The notes under the pieces were generated by a model. The model ran no database searches. It was not told where the DNA came from and worked only from the letters and a program-made list of their open reading frames with translations. From assembly GCA_025531455.1 (NCBI GenBank), contig JAMYHL010000048.1:248001-312000 (forward strand): 64,000 nucleotides of DNA. The letters run 5' to 3'. Positions 21,885-32,083 of the stretch are shown here, one piece after another. Positions within the stretch are counted from its first letter, which is position 1, and every line of letters begins with the position of its first letter. The translations under genes and the position numbers were made by a program. This stretch comes from Apiotrichum sp. Y4204. Lineage: Eukaryota > Basidiomycota > Tremellomycetes > Trichosporonales > Trichosporonaceae.

Positions 21885-22328
21885 TGACGTCACTGCGATC
21901 TGGGCCTTGCATTCGGCAGTGTCCCGTGTCCAAGATCCCTCCCTACATGCCCTACACAATGTTTCCTTTGTGTACCCTACTCCGTGTCCGTCTGTCAATT
22001 GTAACAAGGTGCAACAGTTGCTGCTAATTTGCTGAACGTATCTAGAGTGTTCGGCGCCTTGCAGCCTCCCGATGCGATCGCTGTCGCTGCCGCTGCCGGC
22101 TGCGCGGTCAGGCCCCTGGGGCCCTGCCAGCCCCTCGCCTCCGTCTGTTGTGGTTGGACAGACTTGTCCATGTCCAGGTCCCACGACGTCATCATGGATC
22201 AGAGAGGTTCCCGCAGTTACCTCGGCCCCCTCGGATGTCTGGCCCTTCAGTCCTGCGTGACGTAAGGACTACGCCCATGAGTCCAACAAATACAGTATAT
22301 GGCCATGGGAACATTGTCGCTGACGTCA
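21885..22328. promoter_or_regulatory. Cluster of CRE-like sites upstream of the Hmp1-like gene
   Basis: Perfect TGACGTCA at 21885-21892 and 22321-22328. Near matches are GACGTCAT at 22185-22192 and TGACGTAA at 22258-22265. These are known targets of Atf1/CREB-class bZIP factors that drive stress genes; use by this promoter is inferred from clustering. Confidence 0.55.
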
Positions 22329-22540
22329 CAAGGCGGCATAGGTCTTGCCGCGCTTGCCGACCGACAGGCCGACAGGCAGCGCGTTGCAGCCCGTTGCTTG
22401 TCCCGCATGGCCCGACGGTCAGTCACTGCCCAAGCGCCGGAGGGCTGCATCTCGCGCCTCACGGTCAGCGACACTGCCCGCGCGTCGTGGCGACACGTAG
22501 CACGTTCGCGACCGAGTGGCCAAAGTCCGGCTTGTTTGTG

Positions 22541-22548
22541 TATTTAAA
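22541..22548 (+). promoter_or_regulatory. TATA-like element of the Hmp1-like gene
   Basis: TATTTAAA lies 93 bases upstream of the start codon and runs directly into GCGCGCTC. A strong, inducible-type core promoter is plausible. Confidence 0.5.
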
Positions 22549-22640
22549 GCGCGCTCGTCTCTCGTTCTTCCCCCATCTTCCACAACTTCTCCACTTCACC
22601 TTCTACCTTTACCACCAACACCACCACAACACTATTCACA

Positions 22641-23068
22641 ATGGCCGAGCCTTCCAAGCTTAACGGACAGTACAACTCCGCTGTTGGCAACGCCAAGGAG
22701 ATGGTCGGCAGCGCCATCGAGGCCGGTTACCAGGCCGTCGGCGGCTCGTCGGAGCCTTCGTCGTGGACCACTGCCGGTGAGTAAAGTCTTAACTTGATGA
22801 CCTGGATGACCCTTGCTGACGGCAGGCCGCGAGCAGCACGCCAAGGGCGAGGCTGAGGTCAAGGCCGCCGAGACCAAGGAGTACGCCGAGGGGTGAGTAG
22901 TACAGCGCCTGGAGATTGCTTGATTGTATGCTGACTTCCAGTCTTGGTGACCGCGTCCAGGGCAAGTTCGACTCGGTTGTCGGCGCCGCTACTGGCGACA
23001 AGTCCCAGCAGGCCCAGGGCAACGTGCAGCACGACAAGGGCGAGCTCAAGATGAACGTCAACAAGTAA
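22641..23068 (+). CDS. CsbD-like / Hmp1 mismatch- and cruciform-DNA recognition protein
   Basis: A short three-exon gene of about 97 residues. Exon one begins [20 protein letters not shown]. Intron one (about 22778-22825) splices G|GC in frame to [20 protein letters not shown]. Intron two (about 22894-22941) leads to [20 protein letters not shown] and the end [10 protein letters not shown]. Repeated helical G-x-x-K-E-x-x-G and Q-x-x-G-x-x-Q patterns match the CsbD-like fold and the fungal Hmp1 group (described in Ustilago for binding mismatched and cruciform DNA). CsbD-like proteins are stress-induced, which agrees with the CRE cluster and TATA box upstream. It is small, hydrophilic and probably abundant. 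The DNA-binding role is carried over from the family and not shown by residues seen here. Confidence 0.85.
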
Positions 23069-24773
23069 TTCGTCCTACCGTGTTTCCGTTTTACGAGCTC
23101 CGTCCGCCATTGTAGTTAACGAGTCCGAAGCATATGCAGTAGTATGATCATATACCTGATGAGGGCGTGCTACTCACCTCTACACTACCTCTACACTTGC
23201 ATAGCTAACGCAGGAAGGGACGGCCTAGTCACTTATCTGAGCTCACTATCAGTTGCACTCAACTGCCTGTTGGGGGGGGGGGGAGGGTAGCCACTTTCAA
23301 CTCATGGCACTGCCACTTTCGCCACTTCCCAAAGAGTCACCGGCTGCCACAGGCAACGCTTATACTAGAGATATCTGATTACATCTCTGATTACATCTGC
23401 CAGACGGTCTTCTGATTGCCTGACACTCACGTCGATATCAGCCGTATTGTGTACTTGTGTGCCCATTACACCCAGCTGTACGTCCCTTCAAGCTTTTCGA
23501 CCAACCGTGAGACGCAAATGCTATAATTTCCCATGCTCGGTGGGAAAATACAGATGGATCGCCGGGCTGCCTGTGCAGCGGCGGCTGTAGCGACCGGTGA
23601 CGACGCGTAGTTCGGTACTTCGGTCATCTGGCGCGTCGGGAAATCCACATCTCACAGTGGATGGAAGTCTGTTCCTTCCTACCAGCCACAATCTCCCGCA
23701 ACAGCGACCGCCACCCAGATTTCTAACATCGTGCATCCGTGGCAATCTTGACATTGGCTGATCTGGTTGCAGAGCTCGCCTGGCGTGTAGCCGGTGACCC
23801 CGCTGAATCCCATCTAGCTCAGCTAGCTCGTGAGTATATACGTGCCTAACACAGGGGAGTGAACTCAAGTTGGAACCTCGTGACGACGTACTAAGTTCTA
23901 CAGCGAGCAGAACAGGTTACGCCGTTCGATGCTACTATATTGGTGAGGCTCGTACTTGGCAGCGCAAATATGCATGGTTGTAATCCCGCCTAGTTTCGAG
24001 TAGCATGATGGCCGGGGGGTGCGGAGCGCTGTGAAAGTCAGCTCGAGTGTTTCATGCGGTGGTGGCCGGTGGGAGAGAGGGTTATCGTGACGAAGGCTTA
24101 ATGCTTAATGTAGTGAGTGCTGTTCTATATATTCCCCCAGCTTGGCAAAGTCCAAATGTGGCCAAGTGTGGAATGGGGGGCGGCGGTCTCCTGATCCGGC
24201 AATTCCGGTCCATTGATAGCTCTAAATCGATCCATTAGAAAAAGTTCCGTGTTTGTAGTACAGGCTATTAGGAAGGGACACCAACATTAATCCCAATCTG
24301 TCATCTGCCACAGTAAGCCCCCCCTCCCGGAGGGCCGGAGTCCCCAGGTCCGGTTAATCCTCAACAACAACGCTCGCTCTCTGTGCATTCCATCACACCT
24401 ACTACGCCGCGCTCTCGAGCTTCCCACTCCTTCCATCACTTCTCTTTGATTCCTCTTCAACTCTCCTCTTGGTCTCACTCACGCATCGCTTCAGTCACAC
24501 TGTCTCAAAAATCAAATCCTTCTGCGGCGCGGTACAACCCAAACGCGGTCGAAGCCGGCAAGGCCAACCCGATTCGCGCTTGCCGACACCCTCCGTGTCC
24601 ACATCGCTCCTTCCCTCACGACGGCGCGTGCCCTTCCATTCCACCTGAAGGACAATTTTCCAGCTGTTACACCCATTTATCGACAATAGACGCGCCTCCG
24701 AAGGTGTCAGAGCAGCATCCCGGCTCACACAAGCGCGGCCAAAGTTGTCATTCATCCCGTCCACTATCAAGTG
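23069..24773. other. Intergenic region between the Hmp1-like gene and the Zn2Cys6 regulator
   Basis: About 1.7 kb with no gene I can support. A ten-base G run occurs near 23273. The last 400 bases are pyrimidine-rich and are the probable promoter and leader of the regulator. They include CGGAGGGCCG (24328-24337), an inverted CGG-N4-CCG triplet of the type bound by Zn2Cys6 dimers. Confidence 0.6.
24328..24337. promoter_or_regulatory. Inverted CGG triplets (CGG-N4-CCG) upstream of a Zn2Cys6 gene
   Basis: CGG AGGG CCG lies 437 bases upstream of the regulator's start. Zn2Cys6 factors are known to bind paired CGG triplets, so autoregulation is possible. The site is short and may be chance. Confidence 0.25.
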
Positions 24774-27700
24774 ATGAATCCGCACTCCTTCTCCCGGAGC
24801 TACGCTCATGACGGCAACTATAATCGCTCTGCCGCTGCCCCGCGACAAGACAGTTATGAATATGGCGGCGGCTTTGGCGCCAAGGCCGAGAGCCGAGACC
24901 CCCGATATGTCGAAGGCGGTCCCCGAGCCTCAGTTGCTCCTGGCATGTTCACCACAGGCGGTGCCACCGGCAAGCGGGGCAGCCGCGCATGTGTTGCTTG
25001 TGGGTGGAGAAGGAGCTCATTTTTGCGTTGAGACTGACCTCTGTACAGGCCGGAAGGGCAAGAATCGATGCGAAGGCGACCCCACCGGGGTAAATCAAGC
25101 ATGTCGAAGGTGTCTCCTTAACGACATTCCGTGTGTCTTCGAAAAGGCTTCAGACCGGCGCGAGCGGTCTCGGAATGACAGCCAAAATGGGCATTGGGAT
25201 GCCGAAGGGAGAGTCACCTCGTTGGAGAAGAGCGTCCAAGAGTTAGCAAATGGGCAGACTCAGATTCAGACGGCTGTGAGTGATGGTGGTCGAGCAAATT
25301 TCGCGTTCTGACCATGTAGCTTCAGCAGATCCTGTCAATCCTCCCGCAAGGTGGAAACAACACATCCGTATCAACAGCTGCACCAGTTTCTTCCTACATG
25401 GCCTCAAGTGACGCGTCGCCAATTGCGTCGATCCCTAATGCGTTTCCATCAACAACGTCTCCCGTTTTCGCCTCGACATCGCCATCGGTTGCTTCGGCGC
25501 CGGCTTCAGGGCTGGTCTTCTCCAATCCGGAGAGCACAGGCGTCGCTGGAGGTAGGCATCTTTCGAATACCAAGGAAGCAACCTCAGACAAACAGTGGCC
25601 CAAGCTGCCTGGTTTCGCACCGCCTGTAAGTACCTGGACTGGGGTCTAGTTCACCTCTGACATCCAAGAATCATCGGTTCGGGACATACGGCATCATCCC
25701 GGTCTCATCGGCCCCGCCGTCCCCCAGCCATTCCCGTCGATCATCACGGTCATCGTCGAGCCATTCAGCTGCTTCAGATGCCGCTGTCCCTTCTTCGTCC
25801 ATGGTGGCTCCCATCCAGGCCCTTCAGACCTTGGCAAACGCGGCAGACCAAGCCGCTGCACTGGCCAACGGAAGCCAACTCTCGGCGGACGACCCATCGT
25901 CCCGCCAACACTCCTATGAGAGCGGCGGGGAGGATCGTGGCTGGAACAGAAAACGTAAGCGATCACATGGACAAAGCATCCATCTTCGAGTCAAGAAGCA
26001 AACCAAGCCCGACCCGACCCCTCGCAACCCGTTTCCGGACGTGGTTACAAAGGGGCTTGTCTCAGAAGCCGAGGCCAGGGAATTGTGGGACATCTTCTTT
26101 ACAGGGTGCCATTACTTTGTTCCGCTTTGGGATAGATCGTATGATGTGTATGAGAGCTACATCGAGCGTACACCATTCTCTACAAACGGTAAGTTGTTGT
26201 GCACTTGGTCTAGCTGACGATACAAGGTTTGCTCGCCGTCGCGGCTAAGATTCGGGCCGGGAATGGACCTCTAGGTGAAACATTTCATCGCTGTTTGGAG
26301 GAAGCGCAGGGAATTGCAAGATCGACGCTGTTTGGTCCGATTGTGCGCAAGGAGGCGGTAATGGCGATGCTCATTTTGAGTGTCTGGAGCCAGTACAGTT
26401 GGCTTCCCTGTGGTCACGCTTTTCGCATGGGCCTAGACATGAACCTGCACCGTGCTCTCGACAATCTCGCGGACACAAACTCCGAGGAGCGAACCGAGGC
26501 CGAGGAGAGAGATCTAGGTAGGCGTCTTCCTCGCTGAGTCGCTAACCAGGACAGTCGTCAGTGCGAGGATCTGGTTGAATTGCTGGTTGCACGAACATCT
26601 GTGGGTGCTTTGGTAATGTCGAGTTTCTAACTCCAATAGGTCCAGTTTGGGAACCGGCAAACCGCTACTCCTTCGCGACGATTCGTCAGTGCGTGCTGCA
26701 CGAGTTCTATTGTGAGTGCTGAGGCGATAGGCTTGTCACTGACATGCAGATCGCATCCCATGGTGTCAGAGACAGATGCCAGCCTTGTAGCGCGCGTAGA
26801 GCTGGTGAAGATCCGAAGTAAGTGCAGCATTTCAGGTGGTGTCAATGCTGACCGTCTACAGTTCGAGTGTTAGAACACCTCACCCCTCTTCACGGCAAAG
26901 TTGACGCCAATGCACTGACATTCGTGCACAAGATCTTTGGCGACTTGCAGACGTGGTATTCGGAATGGCACGATGTACATCGAGCAAAGTACGATGAGGA
27001 CAGCTTGCTTGTCCGATTACTCGAGGTTGATCTCCTGTACGCGCAAATATGGACTGTCTGCGTGGCTCTTCGAGGATGCCAATGGGACAAGGTGAGTGAC
27101 ATTGCCCTATCATTGCTAACGCGGCACAGTTGTCTCGAGAGCAACGGGAGCTGGCCCTCCGTGCCAAGGATGCTGCTATGAAATGCGTCCACATCTTTTT
27201 GAATGCCGAAAACCTTCGCCGACATGTCAAATGTATGTGCATTGCGATTCAGTGAAGGAAGCGCATCAGTGGCACTGACATGCAGATGCCACGCACGACC
27301 AGTTGGCAACCATCGCCTTTGCAGCGGTCTTCTTGTTCAAGATAGCCATGCTCTATCCAAATACCATCTCCCTCCCCACTTTAACCTCTCAAGTGTCCGA
27401 AGTTGCGCATGTGCTGTCCGCAGAGTGTTTCGCCGAGCGGTATGCCCTGACGTTAAGACTCATGCTTGCCAACTTCCGACACAAGCGAGGAGCGGTATCC
27501 ACGGTTCCAGGAACTCCTCGGGGATCGGCACAGCCAAATGAGACGCTACCGGCCAACCCCAACAATGGCCCAGAAGTCGTGGGTGAGCTTGACGGCGGTC
27601 TTCAGACTCTATTGAGTCTTCCTCAGATTGGCGAGGGCATTGGAGACGGAGTGAACAGCGAGACCTGGCCACTGTTTGGCGACACGCAGAACGGCTTCGC

Positions 27701-28001
27701 CTGGCCAAGCCAGCTGAGTCCCAGTAACCTTCCGACATGGTTGCAGGACAACGTGAGTGTATGAAAAGTGAATCGAGTCTGACAGAACCAGAGCCTGGCG
27801 GACCTGGGACTACCCGTCGACGGTTCAGATTCGCTGTTTCTCCCACTGGAGTGAGTACCAATAATGCGTGGCTGTTCCTCCTTCTCCCTACTGATGACGA
27901 ATAGACTGGCAAACATGTTCTTGCCGTCCGGAACCGCATCGAGTGCAACGTACCAGTTCGCCTTGCCAGACTCGGGGGATGCTGGTGCGGAGGCGTGGTA
28001 G
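24774..28001 (+). CDS. Zn2Cys6 binuclear-cluster fungal transcription factor
   Basis: Start at 24774 (MNPHSFSRSYAHDGNYNRSA). The DNA-binding cluster is split by an intron near 25010-25049: SRACVAC joins RKGKNRC, then ACRRCLLNDIPC. This gives C-x2-C-x6-C-x10-C-x2-C-x6-C, the Zn2Cys6 signature. A linker helix follows (VTSLEKSVQELANGQTQIQ). Then come a long Ser/Ala/Pro-rich region and, from about 26.0 kb, a fungal-specific transcription-factor middle domain (VSEAEARELWDIFFTGCHYF; LLAVAAKIRAG; AFRMGLDMNLHRAL; RIWLNCWLHEH). At least nine short introns are needed to keep the frame. The C-terminus is acidic and hydrophobic (NLPTWLQDN, LADLGLPVDGSDSLFLPLE), like an activation region, ending AGAEAW. 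The layout resembles priB/Lys14-like regulators; targets are unknown. The 3' exon overlaps an antisense WD40 relic. Confidence 0.85.
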
Positions 28002-28480
28002 TGCCGGGATGCTGGCAGGTAATGCGGGAGAGTCCGCGATGGAGAGGAGCTTGGAGGACGTAGGGGATGGGATGGTGAAGAGAGGTGCGGATGCCGAGTC
28101 TGAGGAGACGAGGAAGGCGGTGATTGTGCCGTCGGGGGAAGCTGCGAGAATGACATGATCCTCCTCCAAGCCGAGAGCGTGAAGCCCTGCGGGGTCCTCC
28201 ACCACAACCATGCCATCCACAAACTTTCCTCCCTCCAAGACCCACTTCTTCGCCTCCGCGCCCTACCCGACGTCCCAGAGATGCACGGAACCGTCCTTGC
28301 TCGCAGACAGCACTTGCCTCCCGAGGCCGAGGATGTGTGTCGCGGTGATGGCGCGAGTGTGGCCCTTGAGGGTGCGCGGGTTGACACCTGTTTTGGAGGA
28401 GAAGATTCGCAAGGTAGGGTAGCATTTATCCATAGTCCGGTGATTGATTGCATTGGCCGGCTTGACCGGAAGGGAAGATT
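27890..28480 (-). pseudogene. Degenerate PAAF1/Rpn14-like WD40 relic
   Basis: On the minus strand near 28460 one frame reads FPSGQA...SPDYG, and the next frame continues TLRIFSSKTGVNPRTLKGHT, AITATHILG and VLSASKDGSVHLWDVG. This is the first WD40 blade pair of PAAF1/Rpn14, the 19S proteasome base-assembly chaperone family (pattern FPSG...LRIFS..G.NPRTL.GH.RA.T, then S.SKDG.V.LWDVG). The frame shifts before TLRIF. An in-frame TAG follows LWDVG, with no splice pair able to remove it. About 120 family N-terminal residues and the later blades are absent. Downstream sequence (HALGLEEDHVILAASPDGTI) still looks WD-like but runs into the antisense 3' exon of the Zn2Cys6 gene. It is a broken copy; a functional gene may exist elsewhere. 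Confidence 0.65.
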
Positions 28481-28841
28481 ACGGATTACGGACCGCTAGT
28501 GTTTATCTACTTAATGGCCTTGGGAGCTCGCCATCAACAGCTGCTCTTGCTCGCAACCGCATGTACTAACCGGCAATAGTGTCGCCAGGAGCTTCTATGC
28601 AAGTAGATTGTTGTAGAGTCGGTGATCCACTGCAGTGGCCAGTGCACGAAGAGCGAGGGGAGGGCGCTCAATTTGAAACGCCAACGCGGTGCCGCACGTA
28701 GCATGAGCAGCCAGAGATGCATGGTTACAAGGAAGCCCGCCGACTGTATGGGGACAAGGAAGAGGAACAGTATTTACATGTGCGTCTGGATCGGGTGCGC
28801 GGTTGTGAATGTAGAGAGGTTGCGAGTTGTTTGGCTTTGGC

Positions 28842-29221
28842 TCAAGATGAGCCGAAAGTTGGGGGGAGGAGGAATCCGATGTGTGCAGACGGCAGTGCGC
28901 GCATCCAACAGTCGTCAGAGTGCTTCTCCTTGAAGAGTTCTATCAAACGCGATTGGAGCATGAAGATGATGACCTCGTCGAGGAGGTGGGACTCGCAGTC
29001 CATGGCGCGCAGCTCGGCACACACGTCGCCCAGCGCCATCGTCTGCAGTGGTGTGAGTCTTGTTTGTTCCCAGTGAACGGCGAAGCTCGGTGACTTACAC
29101 GATCTTCCATATCGCACAGCAGCTCGAATGCTTCTCGCGCAAAGTAGCGTAACCGTTGTTTATCAAACTCGGACAGTGGCGGGGGGCCCTCGCTCCCATC
29201 GGAACCGGAGAAGTCGGCCAT
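28842..29221 (-). CDS. Orphan helical protein of 107 residues
   Basis: Two exons. Start at 29221 (MADFSGSDGSEGPPPLSEFD). Exon one ends at 29099 after CDMEDR with a GTAAGT donor. A 55-base intron with a CTCAC branch-like motif and CTGCAG acceptor follows, and exon two (29042-28842) opens TMALGDVCAELRAMDCESHL. The short acidic, glycine-rich N-terminus is followed by predicted helices with regular hydrophobic spacing (LRYFAREAFELLCDM; LLDEVIIFMLQSRLIELFKE). There is no signal peptide or membrane segment. Splice quality, frame continuity and length argue for a real small gene. I do not recognise a family. A small subunit of a larger complex is one possibility, but nothing in the sequence names it. 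Confidence 0.6.
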
Positions 29222-30706
29222 GGCGGATGGGAGCCGACTTGAGAGGCAAAGACGAGCGACCAGTAAGGAGAGAGATGGCGGTGGCAGCCAAGTGCGTTGT
29301 CGGGAGAGCGGCAATGCGAGAGTCTAGGCTATAGGAGATGATGTGAAAGTGGGTGCTGGGAAACGACCATGTCGAGCAAAGACTGTGGACAGGAATAGCG
29401 GCTGTGGGAGTGGGAGTCGAGTGGATGTAGGTGTGATGCGCAACGACAAGCGACGTGTACTGGGCGGCAATGGAAACACAACAAGGGGAGATCTCGGTGA
29501 TCAACAGGACGATATACAAGTGATGGTCGTTGACGATGAAGGTGAAGTGAGAAAACAACAAGGACAACAGTTGGTATGCAAGCGAGGTGATGGACGTTGT
29601 GGTCGGCATTGCAGGTGAATGACTGCCGAGTGGTTGTGCTCCACTCTGCTACTCTACTCCTGATCTCCTGATCTCCTGCAAGGCATGGCGCACCGCGCAC
29701 CATGCCAAACGCCCAGCGCCCTGGCGAACTGGCCATTGACCATGTCCCATCGATCCCATCCCTTCTACTTCTGGCCTCTGTCCGTCATCCAGCCTGTTGC
29801 TCGAGCGGCTGCTCGGCGCTCGGACATGCTCTCGAGTAAGGGCTGGCAGCCGGCACACTGTGCAGCAACGAGGCAAGCTAGGACGGCGTGGCGGCAGTGC
29901 ACATGCAAGGGCGACACAGGGACCACAAGAGGCGTGGTGTCCGCGCGGCTGCCGGCTGTGTGGGGCATGTGCGCCGCATGCGCCCGCTTTGTGCTCCTGA
30001 TTCACTGACATTCTACTCTCCTCACGTCGCGCATTGTCGCTCTGCATGCTCTGCAACGCTTTGTCACTCGGCAGGCCTCGACGCCACAGCGACAAGCTTG
30101 ATGCCCCTGTAGCAACAGTGCGCGGTCCTCGCAACTCGTCCTTGTTGCTGGTACCCTCGAGATGTCACTCCTTTGCACCTTGAGGCGGTTGTTCACCTCG
30201 TTTGTTTGTGCCTGTTTGTGTATGATGGTGGCTGTGGTTCTGGCCCCCGTCTAGGCTCTTTCCGGTTATGGTACATCCTGCGCTGCGTGGCTGCGTAAAA
30301 AGACGGCTAAGCCGCGGCGCACGGCTTGGGCAGCGGCAAACAACAACATTGCAAGGCACATTCTACATGCGTATCTACGATATCCTTGTCTGCGTTGCAC
30401 ACACACCCTCACATCTCAAGAATCTTTGCTTGGCTTTTTCCTTTCCATTCCTTTCTTCCTTCATTTCATCCTTTTTCTGGGGGGGTCCTGTGCGGCCTGT
30501 TCACAGACACCATTCTCATCTCATCTTGACATCCCACAGTTGCCCCAATCACATCACATCTTCCGCACGTTCGTTTGCAACCACCTTTGCTCGAGAACGA
30601 AAATCGGCTTCGTGGAACGCATGGCGACGAATTGCCTCGTGTTTTCCGCACCCCCCAACGTCCGACGCCCGATCCCCTGGCCTCGCGATCCCGCGACTTT
30701 TTCCCG
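29222..30706. other. Divergent intergenic region, orphan gene / FRA10AC1
   Basis: About 1.5 kb with no credible gene. Open frames on both strands around 29.6-30.1 kb overlap one another and show no family pattern. T/C-rich tracts from 30425 to 30490 look like a promoter and leader for FRA10AC1. Confidence 0.6.
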
Positions 30707-31442
30707 ATGCAGCCATCGAGGTCATCAGAATGGGACGTGCTGAAAAAGCACCATCGGTACGTGTCGTGCTTCGGGCGCTGCGTTGCTTGCCCGCTCGCTT
30801 ACCGCAGATTCGTGCGCGACGACGAAGAACCTCAGGATGTGTCATGGGAGGAACGGCTTGCGCGGGCGTATGAAAGCAAACTTTTCCGGGAGTACGCATT
30901 GGTAGGTGTACTGGATATGCCTCCAGCAGTACTGTGTCTAACCTGTTCAGATTGATCTCAAGCACTTCAAATCGAAGCGGTTCGCGCTCAGGTGGCGAAC
31001 GGCTACCGAGGTGGTCGAGGCCATTGGCGACGAGACGTGCGGTTCTCTGCGCTGTCCGAACCACAAGCCATCCACGGATCCTGCCGATCCCGATTCTTTC
31101 GATCCCCGAGCGCTTCGAGCCTTTGAACTGCCCTTTGCGTACGAGGAGCACGGTGCGCGCAAGGAGTGCCTAGTCAAAGTGCGCCTCTGTCCAAAATGTT
31201 CCGCCAAACTGGAGTGGAAGCCTCATGCCGAGCGTGACCGTGATAGTGACCGTGACCATGACCGTCGCGACCGTGATCGTGAGCGGGGTCGCGATGGCGA
31301 TGGAAGGAGAGCGCGGGCACATCATGAAGAGACTAAGAGCAAGTCGGATCACGGGAGCCGTCGCAGTAGAAACACGAGTCGTAGCCCCAGCCGGGGCGAT
31401 CGTGATAGAGCTAGATCATCCTCCCGGCGGGAGTACAAGTAG
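30707..31442 (+). CDS. FRA10AC1: FRA10AC1 family protein (spliceosome-associated)
   Basis: ATG at 30707 is the only in-frame methionine before the conserved part (MQPSRSSEWDVLKKHH). The first intron (about 30759-30810, GTACGT...CCGCAG) restores HHRFVRDDEE, then SWEERLARAYESKLFREYAL. A second intron (about 30903-30950) leads to IDLKHFKSKRFALRWRTATE and CGSLRCPNH. The CPKCSAKLEWKP segment completes two CxxC-type pairs. This follows the Fra10Ac1 pattern (NHRF...W..RLA..YYDKLFKEY.I.DL..YK...FG.RWR.E.EV, then C....C...LNF). The tail is an RD/RS-like basic-acidic stretch (RDRDSDRDHDRRDRDRERGR) typical of splicing-associated proteins. Human FRA10AC1 is found in spliceosomal complexes; the role here is inferred. 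The N-terminus is shorter than in animals. Confidence 0.88.
31224..31320 (+). repeat. Imperfect GACCGTGAT-type coding repeat (RD/RE tail)
   Basis: Short imperfect units encode alternating Arg-Asp/Glu near the FRA10AC1 C-terminus. Degenerate codon use (CGT/CGC, GAT/GAC) suggests selection on the protein. Confidence 0.75.
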
Positions 31443-32083
31443 CATGTCGTTTCTCGACCTCCATCCTTTTACATCCACAGCCGCTAGGGGTGAAACTCAT
31501 GTATGTATGATGTATCCTGTACTTGACCGGATATCCAGAGGTGCATGTGGACGCGCTCTGACTGCCCGGGCTTGCTCTACGTGTCCTCGTCAATGGCAAC
31601 AGCATGGACATGTGGAGCTCTGGAGATCATGGAGAGCTGGAGAGCACATCAGCAAGATCAGCAACAGCGTGATGGAGGGGGCAGACGGCGATGACCGATG
31701 GATGACTTTATAAAATCTTCTAATGGTACCAGAGCAGTTTGAAATACGATTCCTCCCAATCCTAATGCAGCATGCATAAAGGTCCGAATAGGCTGTAAAC
31801 CGGGAGGACGTATTAATGATCATGGTGTCGCTAAACCAGACCCTCCCGGTCGCGACGCGAAACACGGCGCGTCATGGTCAATCGATGTGCTGTACCAGAG
31901 CACCGAGCTGGACGGGTTCGCGCACTGATCACCACACATCGAATCGAAACATCCTTCACGAGCGTGCGATCAATACTCTACACACCACTCTCCACATCAC
32001 GAACACAGCCTTCCACCTTAACACTCTTCAGCGTTCGCAATCTCCCATTGACAACAGCCGACCTTTGTGCAGACTCGCCCAGG
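31443..32083. other. Intergenic region between FRA10AC1 and dynamitin
   Basis: About 640 bases; no gene visible. Presumed 3' end of FRA10AC1 and promoter of the dynamitin gene. Confidence 0.6.

Larger units (their letters stand above)
21148..22640. other. Promoter-rich intergenic region upstream of the Hmp1-like gene
   Basis: About 1.5 kb without a credible gene. It holds a 15-base tandem duplication (21462-21491), a triple ACGCGT array (21600-21633), four CRE-like elements (21885-22328) and a TATA-like box (22541-22548). Confidence 0.65.

Noticed and set aside
23521..23868. 115-codon minus-strand frame rich in Arg and Cys
   Set aside because: No good start context, no family pattern, and it lies in apparently non-coding DNA.
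29649..30134. 161-codon minus-strand frame and opposing plus-strand frames near 29.9 kb
   Set aside because: Frames overlap on both strands over GC-rich sequence, and none shows a domain or splice structure.
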